From positions 8,308,001-8,372,000 of the forward strand of contig NZ_CP041244.1 in assembly GCF_006547145.1 (NCBI RefSeq): a DNA stretch of 64,000 nt, written 5' to 3'. Shown here piece after piece: positions 1 through 8,877 of this stretch (position 1 is its first letter; each line of letters begins with the position of its first letter). Made by a program: the position numbers and the translations under genes. Source of the DNA: Actinomadura sp. WMMA1423 (GTDB lineage Bacteria; Actinomycetota; Actinomycetes; Streptosporangiales; Streptosporangiaceae). The notes below the pieces were generated by a model, which did not search any database, was not told the DNA's origin, and was given only the letters and a program-made list of their open reading frames with translations.

Positions 1-2022
1 GGGGTGGGCGTGGCGAGCGCCAAGTACCGGCTCGCCGAGGTCGGCGCCTGGCTCGCCGCCGACCGCAAGGGCGCCCTCGTCCACGCCAACGGGCCCGCGG
101 CCAAGGTCGACGGCAAGGCCGCCCTGCCCGCGCAGATGCGCGGCCACAACATCAAGATCGTCCAGGACGGCACCACCGTGCTGCTCGTCGACCAGACCAC
201 CGGCGTCGTGAGCCGGCTCGACCCCGCCCAGCTGAACGTGGGCGCGAGCCGGCCGCTCGGTCAGGGTCTCCAGGTCATCGCGGACGCCGGGAAGGCGTAC
301 ACGGTCGACTCCGTCAAGGGCGTCCTCCAGCAGATCGACCCGATCAGCCTGACCCCGGTCGGCGCGTCCGCGACGCTGACGCCCGTCCTCGGGCAGGCGG
401 GTATCGACGCGCGGGGCGCCCTGTGGGTGCCGGTGGCGGGGAACGGGCAGGTCACGGCATTCAAGGACGGCAAGTCGCAACCGCCGGTGAAGACCGGCCG
501 GCCGGGTGACGACCTCGCGCTCACCATCGCCGCGGGCGATCCGGTCGTGGTGAACTCCACGGCCGCCACCGCCACGGTCGTCAAGCCGTCCGGGACGCCG
601 CTGACGGTGGCCCTGCCGGCGACCGTGAAGCGGGCGGGCCGCGGCGGCGTGCTCGCCCCGCCCGCCACCGAGGGCAGGACCGTCCCGCTGCTGGTGCCCG
701 GCGCCGGGTCGCTGGTGACTGTCGACACCGACACCGGGCGGTACTCCAGCACGCGTCTCGCCATGCCGAAGCACCGGTACCGGCCGCCGCAGATGCTCGG
801 TGCGAAGGTCTACATCCCCGACGAGACGGCCGGGGCCCTGCTCGTGTACGACTCGGCGGGCAACCGGTTCGAGCCGCCGGTCCCGGTCGCCGGGCGGCCC
901 GCCAGGCTGGACGTCTTCGTTCGTGACGGCCTGCTGTGGGCGAACGACCCGTCGGGCTCGCGCGCCGTGGTGATCGACGGAAAGGGCGACCGCAAGGGCA
1001 TCGACAAGTACCGCGACAAGGTCCCGGGCGGCGCCGGGCGCCGCACCCTCCCGCAGCCGGGCGGCGGTGACGCCCCGCCGCCCAGCACCTCGCCGCCCGA
1101 TGTCCCGCTGCCCAGTGCCAACCCGCAGGAGCCGCGCCGGCCGCGTCCCGGCGAGCCTCCGTCCGCGCCGGCGAACGTGTCGGTCACGCCGGGTGCGGGC
1201 ACGATGCGGATCGACTTCCAGCCCTCCCAGGGCGAGGGCGTCCTCGGGTACGTGCTGAAGGGCGTCCCGCCCGGTCTCACGGCGAGCCCGTCCGCGATCA
1301 CCCCCGGCGCCGGGCCGTTCACCTTCACGGTGAGCGGCGGGGACTGCGGCAGCGAGTACCAGTTCCGCGTGGCCGTCCGCTACCGCGACGGCACCGGCCG
1401 GACCCGCGAGCAGTTGTCGGCGCCCAGCGACCCCGCCCGGCCGTGCGTGACGCCCGGCGCGCCGACCGGCCTCACCGCGCAGGCCACCGCCTCCGGGACG
1501 AAGGTCTCCTGGACGGCCCCGTCCGGCGCGTCCAGCTACCGGCTCACCTGGGACGGCCCGGTCACGGGCGCCACGACGGTGAACGCCGCGGCGGGCTCGG
1601 CCGTGTCCACGACGCTCGGCAACGTCTGGACGAACGGGTCCTACACCTTCTCCGTCGCCGCCGTGAACGGGGCGGGCACGGGCACGGCCGCGAGGCTCGG
1701 CACCAGGCTCACCGGCCCCGCGGCCAAGTACCCGGTGGAGCGCAACGGGAAATCCGACGCCTACATCCGGAGCGTCGCCGATGCCAACAACAGCGGCGCG
1801 ACCATCGCCACCATGACCGACAACAACGGCGAGCTCGTTGTCGTGAATTGCCAGAAGAAGGGCGTTTCCTACACCCACCCCAGAGACTCCAGCCTCACCG
1901 GAGACATGTACGCCAACATCACGTGGAGCGGCAAGACCGGCTACGTGATCGGCTACCTGGTCAACACGCCGGGTGACTGGAAGAGCTTCGCGGGTCCCGC
2001 GGTCTGGAAGTGCGAGCCCTGA
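1..2022 (+). CDS. Fibronectin type III surface protein (5' end cut)
   Basis: The reading frame is open from the first base, so the N-terminus lies outside the window; 673 codons remain. The first ~330 residues are repeats of short beta strands with Val/Asp/Gly turns, as in a beta-propeller. A Pro-rich linker follows, then two fibronectin III-like domains (about residues 385-480 and 485-575) and a C-terminal ~90-residue domain with two Cys. Actinomycete relatives are usually anchored by one N-terminal membrane helix and act outside the cell; that part is not visible here. The gene converges on the Ser/Thr kinase gene, whose product also ends in a fibronectin III-like domain. Function is unknown, probably binding or envelope-associated. 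Confidence 0.8.
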   Translation, partial: GVGVASAKYRLAEVGAWLAADRKGALVHANGPAAKVDGKAALPAQMRGHNIKIVQDGTTVLLVDQTTGVVSRLDPAQLNVGASRPLGQGLQVIADAGKAYTVDSVKGVLQQIDPISLTPVGASATLTPVLGQAGIDARGALWVPVAGNGQVTAFKDGKSQPPVKTGRPGDDLALTIAAGDPVVVNSTAATATVVKPSGTPLTVALPATVKRAGRGGVLAPPATEGRTVPLLVPGAGSLVTVDTDTGRYSSTRLAMPKHRYRPPQMLGAKVYIPDETAGALLVYDSAGNRFEPPVPVAGRPARLDVFVRDGLLWANDPSGSRAVVIDGKGDRKGIDKYRDKVPGGAGRRTLPQPGGGDAPPPSTSPPDVPLPSANPQEPRRPRPGEPPSAPANVSVTPGAGTMRIDFQPSQGEGVLGYVLKGVPPGLTASPSAITPGAGPFTFTVSGGDCGSEYQFRVAVRYRDGTGRTREQLSAPSDPARPCVTPGAPTGLTAQATASGTKVSWTAPSGASSYRLTWDGPVTGATTVNAAAGSAVSTTLGNVWTNGSYTFSVAAVNGAGTGTAARLGTRLTGPAAKYPVERNGKSDAYIRSVADANNSGATIATMTDNNGELVVVNCQKKGVSYTHPRDSSLTGDMYANITWSGKTGYVIGYLVNTPGDWKSFAGPAVWKCEP

Positions 2023-2023
2023 T

Positions 2024-2061
2024 CGGCTAGCCGGCCCGCCGTCCGGCGGGTCGGCTAGCCG
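2024..2061. terminator. Bidirectional hairpin between convergent genes
   Basis: Left arm 2024-2040 (CGGCTAGCCGGCCCGCC) pairs with right arm 2045-2061 with one G-T wobble and a 4-nt loop. It begins just after the stop codon at 2020-2022 and overlaps the stop codon of the kinase gene on the other strand, so it can serve both genes. Confidence 0.7.
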
Positions 2062-3869
2062 CGCTTCTTCTTCCCCGCCCTGCCGACGCAGGCGGGGGCG
2101 GACCAGGCCACGTCCGGCGCCCCTCCCGCGTTGAGGTTCACCACCGCGCCGACCTTGAAGCAGTACGCCGTGTTCGGCCGCAGGCCCGGCATGGTCGCCG
2201 AGCGCGAGCCCGCGGGGACCGTCACGATCGGCCTGGTCCCGGCGGGCTGCTGCTGGACGAGCAACGGCAGCCCGTGCGCGGCGGGTGGCAGCGCCCATTT
2301 CAGCGCCGCCGTCCCGCCGCCCTGGCGCGCGACCACCTTCCGCGGGCGCGCCGCCGCGAGCTGCGCGGGCGTGATCGGTTGCTGCGGGGACTGGGTGACC
2401 TGGCCCTGGGGGGCGGTCTGGGACGGGGGCGTCGACTTCGCGGCGGTTCCGCCCCCGCCGTCACCGCCGCCGGAGAGCGCGAGCGCCCCGATGCCCAGGC
2501 CCAGGCCGCCGACGATCGTGATCCCGGCCGCGACGACGAGGCCGCGGCGGGATCCGCCCTGCGGACGGTCCAGGGTGGTCTGGTGCGGGCCCGCGTGCGG
2601 GGTGGTGTGCGGCGTCGTGGGGGAGCCGGTCGTGTGCTGGTCGCCTGCCCGGGGCCACGCGGGCTCCAGCGCCGTCCGCGGGACGTCCTTGGTGTGCGGG
2701 GTGTCCGGTGTCGGCGGCGGCAGGGCATTCGGTGCCCACGGCGAAGGCGGTGGGGCCTGCGCGGCGACGGGCGCTTGGGCCATCTGGGCGACGGCCGGCA
2801 GGGACGGCGACTGCGCCTGCGGTGACAGTGCAGATGGTGACTGTGCAGGCGGTGACTGTGCAGGCGGTGACTGTGCAGGCGGTGACTGTGCGGGCGGAGA
2901 CTGTGCAGGCGGCGGCAGGATGGGCGGTGCCAGCGAGGTCGGCGACCACTCGGGCGCGGGCGGAGGGCCGGAGGGGGCCGGGAACGTCAGGCGAGGGCCG
3001 GAGTCCGCTTTCGCCGCGCCGCCGCCGCTGTGCGCCACGTCCGTCACCGGCAGCCCCAGCTCGGCCTGCACGCGCTGGAGCGCCTGCGCGAACTCCACTC
3101 CGTTCGCGAACCGCTGCTCGGGCGTCTTGGCCATCGAGTGCGCGATGACGTCCATGACCTGCCGCGGGACGTCGGGGCGGGCGAACGGCGGCGGCGGGTC
3201 GTTGAGGATCCGGAGCATCAGCTGCGCGATGCCCTCGCCGCGCGGCCCCTTGAACGCGGGCCGCCCGGCCAGCAGCTGGTAGAGCGTCGAGCCGAGCGAG
3301 TAGAGGTCGGACCCGACGCCCGGCTGCCTGCCCTCCAGCACCTCGGGGGCGGCGTGGTGCGGCGTGAACGCCTGCGTGTGGGTGCCGTCGAAGCTGTCGA
3401 CGAGGCGGGCGATGCCGAAGTCGGCGAGGGCCGGCTCCCCGTACCGCGACAGCAGCACGTTCTGCGGCTTGACGTCGCGGTGCAGGACGTCGGTCTCGTG
3501 GGTGGCGGCCAGCGCCCCGGCCATCTTCACGCCGATCCGCAGCACCTCGGCGACCGGCAGCGGCCCCTCCCTCGCCAGCCGGTCGGTGAGCGCGCCGTGC
3601 TCGAAGTACTCCATCGCGATGTAGGGGCGCCCGGACCGCGTCGTACCGGTGTCCAGCACGGTCACGATGTTCGGATGGCCGGAGAGCCGTCCGGTGATCT
3701 TGCATTCGCGCTGGAACCGCCGCATCGCCGCGTCGTCCACCGCGCTGATGGACAGGACCTTCAGCGCGACCATCCGGTCGAGGCGCTCCTGGTGGGCGCG
3801 GTAGACGACGCTGAAGCCGCCCTCGCCGACCTGCTCCAGCACCCGGTAGCCCGGAACGTCCTCGGTCAT
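2055..3869 (-). CDS. PknB-type serine/threonine protein kinase with Pro-rich linker, TM helix and C-terminal FN3-like domain
   Basis: A 604-residue Hanks-type kinase. It shows a Gly-rich loop (GEGGFS, ~16-21), ATP-binding Lys37 (VALKVL), HRD catalytic loop at 130-132, DFG at 150-152 and an APE motif. After the catalytic domain (to ~265) comes a Pro/Ala/Gln/Ser-rich linker built on six DNA tandem repeats, then a single membrane helix near residue 445 and an extracellular fibronectin III-like domain (~510-600) with two Cys. The layout is that of a transmembrane sensor kinase with an external ligand-binding module. The convergent neighbour also has FN3 domains, so they may share an envelope role (inference). 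Confidence 0.93.
   Translation of the reverse strand: MTEDVPGYRVLEQVGEGGFSVVYRAHQERLDRMVALKVLSISAVDDAAMRRFQRECKITGRLSGHPNIVTVLDTGTTRSGRPYIAMEYFEHGALTDRLAREGPLPVAEVLRIGVKMAGALAATHETDVLHRDVKPQNVLLSRYGEPALADFGIARLVDSFDGTHTQAFTPHHAAPEVLEGRQPGVGSDLYSLGSTLYQLLAGRPAFKGPRGEGIAQLMLRILNDPPPPFARPDVPRQVMDVIAHSMAKTPEQRFANGVEFAQALQRVQAELGLPVTDVAHSGGGAAKADSGPRLTFPAPSGPPPAPEWSPTSLAPPILPPPAQSPPAQSPPAQSPPAQSPPAQSPSALSPQAQSPSLPAVAQMAQAPVAAQAPPPSPWAPNALPPPTPDTPHTKDVPRTALEPAWPRAGDQHTTGSPTTPHTTPHAGPHQTTLDRPQGGSRRGLVVAAGITIVGGLGLGIGALALSGGGDGGGGTAAKSTPPSQTAPQGQVTQSPQQPITPAQLAAARPRKVVARQGGGTAALKWALPPAAHGLPLLVQQQPAGTRPIVTVPAGSRSATMPGLRPNTAYCFKVGAVVNLNAGGAPDVAWSAPACVGRAGKKKRG
2821..2910. repeat. 15-bp minisatellite (6 units) inside the kinase gene
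   Basis: Six head-to-tail 15-bp units; units 2-4 (2836-2880) are identical copies of GGTGACTGTGCAGGC, and the outer units carry 1-3 changes. On the coding (minus) strand each unit encodes Pro-Pro-Ala-Gln-Ser or a close variant, in the linker between kinase domain and membrane helix. The identical core suggests recent expansion, so copy number may vary between strains. Confidence 0.9.
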
Positions 3870-4173
3870 GGGTCAGGGGTTCCCTCTCGCTTGCTCGCCT
3901 CGTCCGGGGGCTCGGCTGGGGCGCGAGCGTGCGATGCCGTGCGACCCCCGGGCGGTTCCCCTGGGGCAACAGCCTAGTACGGGGAGGAAACGGGCGCGGG
4001 TGCTCTCACCGGGAAGGCTCCACCCGGTCACGGACCGGTGCCACGGGTGGAAATGAGATGACATTTCCATTGACCCGGTTAATCGTTGTGCCAATTGCGG
4101 TCCAGGACCCGCTCCATCCGCCCTAACCTCGGGGTTCGCGACGAAGGAACTGCCCCAGAGGGAGTGGCCCGCC
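3870..4173. promoter_or_regulatory. Divergent intergenic region with an inverted repeat
   Basis: This 304-bp gap separates the divergent kinase gene and the gene starting at 4174, so it should hold both promoters. The visible structure is an inverted repeat at 4049-4068: arms GGAAATG and CATTTCC separated by 6 nt, in a locally AT-rich patch just before a TTGACC hexamer (4070-4075). This could be an operator next to a -35 element for the rightward gene. No small gene was recognised in the gap. Confidence 0.45.
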
Positions 4174-5736
4174 GTGACGGACGAAGTCATGACGAATCCG
4201 TACAAGGAAACACCGCCGTCCGAAACGGCTTATGGGGACCTTGTCCGGATGGCGTATTTCGTTCTGCCGGGACGGGGAAAGCGCGTCTACCGGCTGGCGA
4301 TCGCCCGCCGGATCGTGGACTCCAGCGCGCGGGGCGCTCGCGACCGCTCCGCCGCCGGGCACGCCCGCCGCCGCACCCGCGTGCTGCGCCGGGCGCTGCG
4401 CCCGCCCCGCCGCCTCCAGATCGGGCTCGGCCCGTGGCTGCGCGCGCTGCCCGCCCGGCTGCCCGACCCCGCGCTGACCGCGGCGCTGTCCCGGCTCGAT
4501 CCTTACGTCCGCGTCGCCTACGTCCTGCGGATCGTGGAGGGGATGCCCCGCTACGCCGTCCGCGACCAGCTGATCGAACTGCGGGTGCGCGACCCGTGGC
4601 GGGTGATCCGCGCCGCCGAGGTCGTCGAGGTGCCGGTGCCCCGCCGCGCCGACCGGTTCGAGCCGGCGCTGCTGCGTCCCGTCCGCACCCGCTCGGTGCT
4701 CCCGTTCGCGGCCGCGGTCCTGCTCACCGCCGCGCTGGTCGGCGCGCTCCTCACCACCGAGCGGGAGGGCCCGCGCGAGGCGGCCGCCCGCGGCCTGAGC
4801 CTCGTCGCGGCGGCGCCCGGCGCCTGGACGCGCGGCGCCCGCTCCCTTGACGTCTGGCCCGCCCGCGGCGACCTCGCCGGGGACCGGGCCTTCACCCGGC
4901 GCGCCGCCGGCGCGTGGGCGGCCGCGCCGGAGGGCCGCCGCCCGGACAGCGGCGCCGCGCAGCTCCTGTACGCGGGCCGCCTGGACGGCGCGCCCCTCGC
5001 GGTGATGCGCAGCGGCGGCCGCCTGGCCCGCTACGCCCCCGGCCGCCTCGACGTGGCCGCGATCGGCGCCGACCCGTCCGCCCCGATCGCCCTCGGCGGC
5101 GGACGCTACCTCCTCGCGCCCTGGGACGCCCGGCCCGAGACCCTCGCCGGACGGCGGCTCGCCACGTCCGGCGGCGTGACGGCCCCGGTCCGCCCCGGCA
5201 CCGAGTGCGGCCGGGGCCCGCTGTTCCACCTCGGCTCGCGGACGGTCGGCGACCTCGGCGGCGCCCGCGCCGCCGTCCTCGGCCACCGCGCGCCGGACCG
5301 GCGCCCGGGAGGCCGGGACGGCCAGGCCCGGCTCGGCCGCACCGCCCGGTCGTTCTGGGAGCGGCTGGCCTGCGCGGTGCCCGCACCCTCCCGGCCCGTC
5401 TCCGCGGCGATGGCGTTCGACTTCTGGTCGGGGACGCTCCCGCACGGCGGGCGGCACGCCGACTGGGCCTGCACGCGGTTCACCTACGCCGACGGCGGCG
5501 CCGCCGCCTTCGCGACCCTGCTCGCGGCGGAGCCCCAGGGCACCGGCGCCTGCGACGCCGGGCGGCCGGTGAGCGGGACGTGGTGGCGCGCCCCGTCGGG
5601 CCGCTGGTACTACCTGGCGGCGGCGGGGCGCGGCCTCGTCCCGCACGCCGAGGGGGTCCGGCGGCCGGTGACGCGCGACCGCCTCCTCAGGGCCGGGGGC
5701 GTCCCCGGCACGCCCGTCGCGCTGACCGCCCGTTAG
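4174..5736 (+). CDS. Bitopic membrane protein of unknown function
   Basis: A 520-residue protein starting at GTG 4174, preceded by a purine-rich GAGGGAG. Residues 1-170 are Arg-rich and helical; a stretch around 110-150 (VRVAYVLRIVEGMPRYAVRDQL) faintly recalls sigma-factor region 4, but I would not call it a sigma factor. One hydrophobic helix at ~174-195 follows, then a ~320-residue domain with four Cys and several Trp that should lie outside the cell. The topology (small cytoplasmic domain, one helix, large external domain) fits an anti-sigma-like or envelope sensor. No catalytic motif was recognised. The coding strand is clear from codon bias. Confidence 0.75.
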   Translation: MTDEVMTNPYKETPPSETAYGDLVRMAYFVLPGRGKRVYRLAIARRIVDSSARGARDRSAAGHARRRTRVLRRALRPPRRLQIGLGPWLRALPARLPDPALTAALSRLDPYVRVAYVLRIVEGMPRYAVRDQLIELRVRDPWRVIRAAEVVEVPVPRRADRFEPALLRPVRTRSVLPFAAAVLLTAALVGALLTTEREGPREAAARGLSLVAAAPGAWTRGARSLDVWPARGDLAGDRAFTRRAAGAWAAAPEGRRPDSGAAQLLYAGRLDGAPLAVMRSGGRLARYAPGRLDVAAIGADPSAPIALGGGRYLLAPWDARPETLAGRRLATSGGVTAPVRPGTECGRGPLFHLGSRTVGDLGGARAAVLGHRAPDRRPGGRDGQARLGRTARSFWERLACAVPAPSRPVSAAMAFDFWSGTLPHGGRHADWACTRFTYADGGAAAFATLLAAEPQGTGACDAGRPVSGTWWRAPSGRWYYLAAAGRGLVPHAEGVRRPVTRDRLLRAGGVPGTPVALTAR

Positions 5737-5810
5737 GGCGGGCCGGTCAGCATCCGCTTACCCTGATCGGGCACACTGGGGGGAACCGAACCAGATTCAG
5801 GGAGTCGCAG

Positions 5811-6959
5811 ATGGGCAAGGGGCCGCTCTCCGGAGTGCGGGTGATCGAGCTGGCCGGGATCGGGCCGGGGCCGTTCGCGGCGATGCTGCTGGCCGACCTC
5901 GGCGCCGACGTGATCCGCGTCGACCGGGCGTCCGCCGTCCGGGACGGCGAGACCGCCGGCGGCACCGACTTCACCAACCGCGGCAAGCGGTCGATCGCCG
6001 TCGACCTCAAGAGCGAGCGCGGCAAGGAGGTCGTCCTGCGCCTGGCGGAGAAGTCCGACGTCCTGATCGAGGGGTTCCGCCCCGGTGTCACCGAGCGCCT
6101 CGGCATCGGCCCGGACGAGTGCCTGGCCCGCAACCCCCGCCTGGTCTACGGGCGGATGACCGGCTGGGGGCAGGAGGGGCCGCTGGCGCACACCGCGGGC
6201 CACGACGTCGGCTACATCGCGATCACCGGTGCCCTGCACGCCATCGGCCGCGCCGGCGGCCCGCCCCAGGTCCCGATGAACCTGCTCGGCGACTTCGCGG
6301 GCGGCAGCATGTACCTCGTCACCGGCGTCCTCGCGGCCCTGCTGGAGACGCGCGCGAACGGGCGCGGCCAGGTCGTCGACGCCGCCATCGTGGACGGCAC
6401 CGCCCACCTGTCCACCTTCATCCACGGCTTCCTCGCGGGCGGCATCTGGGAGGACCGCCGCGGCGTCAACCTGCTCGACACCGGCGCCCCCTGGTACGAC
6501 GTCTACGAGACCTCCGACGGCCGCCACATGGCGGTCGGCGCCATCGAGTCCCAGTTCTACGCCGAGTTCCTCCGCCGCCTCGGCCTCGACGGGGACGAGG
6601 ACCTCCCCGCCCAGTACGACCGCGAGCGCTGGCCCGACATGCGCGAGCGCTTCGCCGCCGCGTTCCGCACGAGGACCCGCGACGAGTGGACGGAGGTGTT
6701 CGTCCCGAGCGACGCCTGCGTGGCCCCCGTCCTGTCGATGACCGAGGCCGCCGAGCACCCCTACAACACCTCCCGCGAGGTCTTCCCCGAACTCGGCGGC
6801 CACCGCCAGCCCGCCCCGGCCCCGCGCTTCTCCCGGACCCCCGCCGGGACCGACGGCGTCCCCGTCCTGCCCGGCGGCCAGACCAGGGCCGTCCTCGACG
6901 AACTGGGCTTCGACGACGCCGAGACCCTCCTCAAGGAAGGCGCCGTCGCCCAGGCCTGA
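5811..6959 (+). CDS. Alpha-methylacyl-CoA racemase / CaiB-BaiF CoA-transferase family
   Basis: 382 residues, ATG at 5811. The protein opens with the family signature for CoA binding (LSGVRVIELAGIGPGPFAAM). The three residues used by mycobacterial Mcr are present in context: His in GHDVGYI, Asp in LLGDFAGGSM and Glu in VGAIESQFY. That favours racemisation of 2-methylacyl-CoA (epimerising branched-chain or sterol-derived acyl-CoA) over CoA transfer. Length fits the racemase subgroup (~360-390). It is a single gene followed at once by a strong hairpin; the next gene is convergent. Confidence 0.9.
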   Translation: MGKGPLSGVRVIELAGIGPGPFAAMLLADLGADVIRVDRASAVRDGETAGGTDFTNRGKRSIAVDLKSERGKEVVLRLAEKSDVLIEGFRPGVTERLGIGPDECLARNPRLVYGRMTGWGQEGPLAHTAGHDVGYIAITGALHAIGRAGGPPQVPMNLLGDFAGGSMYLVTGVLAALLETRANGRGQVVDAAIVDGTAHLSTFIHGFLAGGIWEDRRGVNLLDTGAPWYDVYETSDGRHMAVGAIESQFYAEFLRRLGLDGDEDLPAQYDRERWPDMRERFAAAFRTRTRDEWTEVFVPSDACVAPVLSMTEAAEHPYNTSREVFPELGGHRQPAPAPRFSRTPAGTDGVPVLPGGQTRAVLDELGFDDAETLLKEGAVAQA

Positions 6960-6964
6960 CCGGA

Positions 6965-6998
6965 CCGGTGGCCGCGCCTTCGCGGGCACGGCCACCGG
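6965..6998. terminator. Bidirectional hairpin terminator
   Basis: A perfect 10-bp stem (CCGGTGGCCG at 6965-6974, CGGCCACCGG at 6989-6998) with a 14-nt loop sits between the convergent racemase and cupin genes. Confidence 0.75.
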
Positions 6999-7004
6999 AG
7001 CCCG

Positions 7005-7385
7005 TCAGGCCGTGCGCTTCTCCAGACGGGTGCCGTGGCGGAGGGTGACGGACATGACGTCGCTCGGGCCGTCCAGCTCCAGGCGGTGCCAGCGGCCGCG
7101 GGGGACGACGACGGCCGCGCCGGCGGTCAGCCGCACCATCTCCTCCTCGCCGCCGGGCTCCTCTGGACGGAAGTAGACCCGCAGGCCCCCGGACAGGCAG
7201 CACACCGCCTCCTCCGCGGCCGGGTGCACCTCCCAGTGGTCGGCGTGGACGTCCTCGTCGGTCTCGACGCGGAACGCCGCGATCTGCCAGCCGCCGCCGT
7301 CGCCCGTCATCCGGCGCTCGGCCGCGCGGACCGCGCCGTCCGGGTGGAACGTGATGGCGGAGGCGAACATGTCGATCGGGTTCAT
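7005..7385 (-). CDS. Small single-domain cupin protein
   Basis: 126 residues forming one cupin barrel. The second cupin motif is complete (GAAVVVPRGRWH, matching G-x5-P-x-G-x2-H). The first is divergent: it keeps His and Glu residues around HADHWEVHPAAEE but not the classic HxH spacing, so metal binding is uncertain. The start codon overlaps the stop of the MFS exporter gene (ATGA), so the two are translationally coupled, with the exporter first. It may modify or sense the compound that the exporter handles (inference). Confidence 0.8.
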   Translation of the reverse strand: MNPIDMFASAITFHPDGAVRAAERRMTGDGGGWQIAAFRVETDEDVHADHWEVHPAAEEAVCCLSGGLRVYFRPEEPGGEEEMVRLTAGAAVVVPRGRWHRLELDGPSDVMSVTLRHGTRLEKRTA

Positions 7386-8809
7386 GAGCGTGTTCCTTCC
7401 AGTAGGTGTTCCTCGGGTGCGGGGGAGGGCGATGCGGTGGCCCCCCGGCGCGGGAGGGCCGCGGCGACGGCGGCCGCGACGAGGAAGAGGGCGGCGGCGA
7501 CCGCGAGGCTCAGGGCGTAGCCGTCGTTCAGCGCGGTCTCGGTCGCGATGCCCCCGGTTCGCTGTGCGGCGACGGTCGCGAGGGCCGCCAGGCCGACGCA
7601 GCCGCCGAGCTGGCGGGAGCTGTTGAGCAGGCCCGAGGCCGTGCCCGCCTCACCGGGCGCGACTCCGGTGGTGGCGGCGACGGCGACCGGGGCGAGGACG
7701 AGGCCGGTGCCGACGCTGCACAGCAGGGACGGCCCGAGCACGTCGGTGAGGAAGCCGCCGCCGGGGCTGATGAATGCGAACCAGCCGAGGCCCGCGGCGG
7801 CGAGCAGGGCGCCCGGGACCAGCGACGCGCGCGGCGAGCGCGCCGAGGTGATGCGGGTGGCGGCCACGGTCCCGGCCACCAGCCCGGCGGAGAACGGCAG
7901 GAACGCGGCACCCGTCTCGGCGGCCCCCATGTGCAGGACCTGCTGCATGTAGAGGGAGACGAAGTAGAAAGCGGAGAACTGGCCCGCGGCGGCGAAGAAG
8001 ACGATCAGGTTCGCGGCGGCCACGGAGCGGCCGCGCAGCAGGCCGAGCCGGACGAGCGGAGCCGGGGACCTCGTCTCGGCGAACACGAACGCCGCGAGGA
8101 CGGCCGCCGCCGCGGCCAGGGTGGCGAGGGTGGCGGCGGAAGTCCAGCCGCGGGTGCCGGTGCGGACGACGCCGAACACGAGGAGCCCGATTCCGCCGGT
8201 GGCGAGCACCGCGCCGAGCACGTCCGCCCGCTCCCGCGCGGCGGCACGCGCCGCCGGGACGCCCGCCGGGACCAGAGCCAGGGCGATCACCACGATCGGC
8301 AGGTTGACCAGCATCACCCAGCGCCAGCCCGCGTACTCGGTGAGGACGCCGCCCGCGAGGACGCCCAGCGCGCCGCCCGCCGCGTTCACCGCGCTCCACA
8401 CGCCGAGCGCCCGGACGCGGGCGCGGCCCTCGAACGTGGTCGTCAGCAGCGCCAGGGCGGCGGGGGCGATCGCCGCGGCGCCCACCCCCTGCCCCGCGCG
8501 GGCGGCGACGAGTTGCCAGGGCGCCTGGGCCATGCCGCCGGCGAGCGAGCACAGGCCGAAGACCGCGAGGCCGAGGACGAACAGGCGGCGCCGCCCGTAC
8601 AGGTCGCCGGCCCGGCCCCCGAGCAGCAGGAACCCGCCGAAGGTGAGCGCGTAGACGTGTACGACCCAGGCCAGGTCGACCGGGGCGAAGCCGAGGGACG
8701 TCCGGATCGAGGGCAGCGCGACGTTGACCACCGCCATGTCGAGGGCGACGACGAACTGGGCGACGGACGCGGCCGCCAGCACCACCCCGGGTCTCGAGTT
8801 TTTATACAT
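7382..8809 (-). CDS. DHA2-family (14-TM) MFS drug exporter
   Basis: 475 residues with a DHA2/QacA-type profile: motif D1-like start (QFVVALDMAVVNVALPSI), motif A (GGRAGDLYGRRR) after the second helix, and motif C-like Gly-rich helix 5. It should pump a small hydrophobic compound out of the cell using the proton gradient. The ATG at 8809 lies in the exact centre of a 20-bp AT-rich palindrome and has no purine-rich ribosome site upstream. The mRNA may therefore be leaderless or start very close, so that a regulator bound at the palindrome would cover the start region. A divergent TetR gene begins 68 bp away. Confidence 0.93.
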   Translation of the reverse strand: MYKNSRPGVVLAAASVAQFVVALDMAVVNVALPSIRTSLGFAPVDLAWVVHVYALTFGGFLLLGGRAGDLYGRRRLFVLGLAVFGLCSLAGGMAQAPWQLVAARAGQGVGAAAIAPAALALLTTTFEGRARVRALGVWSAVNAAGGALGVLAGGVLTEYAGWRWVMLVNLPIVVIALALVPAGVPAARAAARERADVLGAVLATGGIGLLVFGVVRTGTRGWTSAATLATLAAAAAVLAAFVFAETRSPAPLVRLGLLRGRSVAAANLIVFFAAAGQFSAFYFVSLYMQQVLHMGAAETGAAFLPFSAGLVAGTVAATRITSARSPRASLVPGALLAAAGLGWFAFISPGGGFLTDVLGPSLLCSVGTGLVLAPVAVAATTGVAPGEAGTASGLLNSSRQLGGCVGLAALATVAAQRTGGIATETALNDGYALSLAVAAALFLVAAAVAAALPRRGATASPSPAPEEHLLEGTRS

Positions 8810-8818
8810 GTATAAAAA
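8799..8818. promoter_or_regulatory. Perfect 20-bp palindromic operator overlapping the exporter start codon
   Basis: TTTTTATACATGTATAAAAA is perfectly symmetrical and stands out in GC-rich DNA. It lies between the divergent MFS and TetR genes, and its central ATG (read on the minus strand) is the exporter start codon. Such palindromes between tetR-like genes and exporters are the usual autoregulatory operators. Confidence 0.8.
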
Positions 8819-8877
8819 ACTAGGCGGAGATCGCTCGGCTGTCCAGTCCGGGGCGGGTGCTGGGCGATGATGGGGGG

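Noticed and set aside
2821..2910. Possible CRISPR array
   Set aside because: Units are 15 bp with no spacers and are translated in frame; it is a coding minisatellite.
4174..4660. Calling the 4174 gene a sigma factor
   Set aside because: Only a short region faintly recalls sigma region 4; no region 2, and a membrane helix plus external domain follow.
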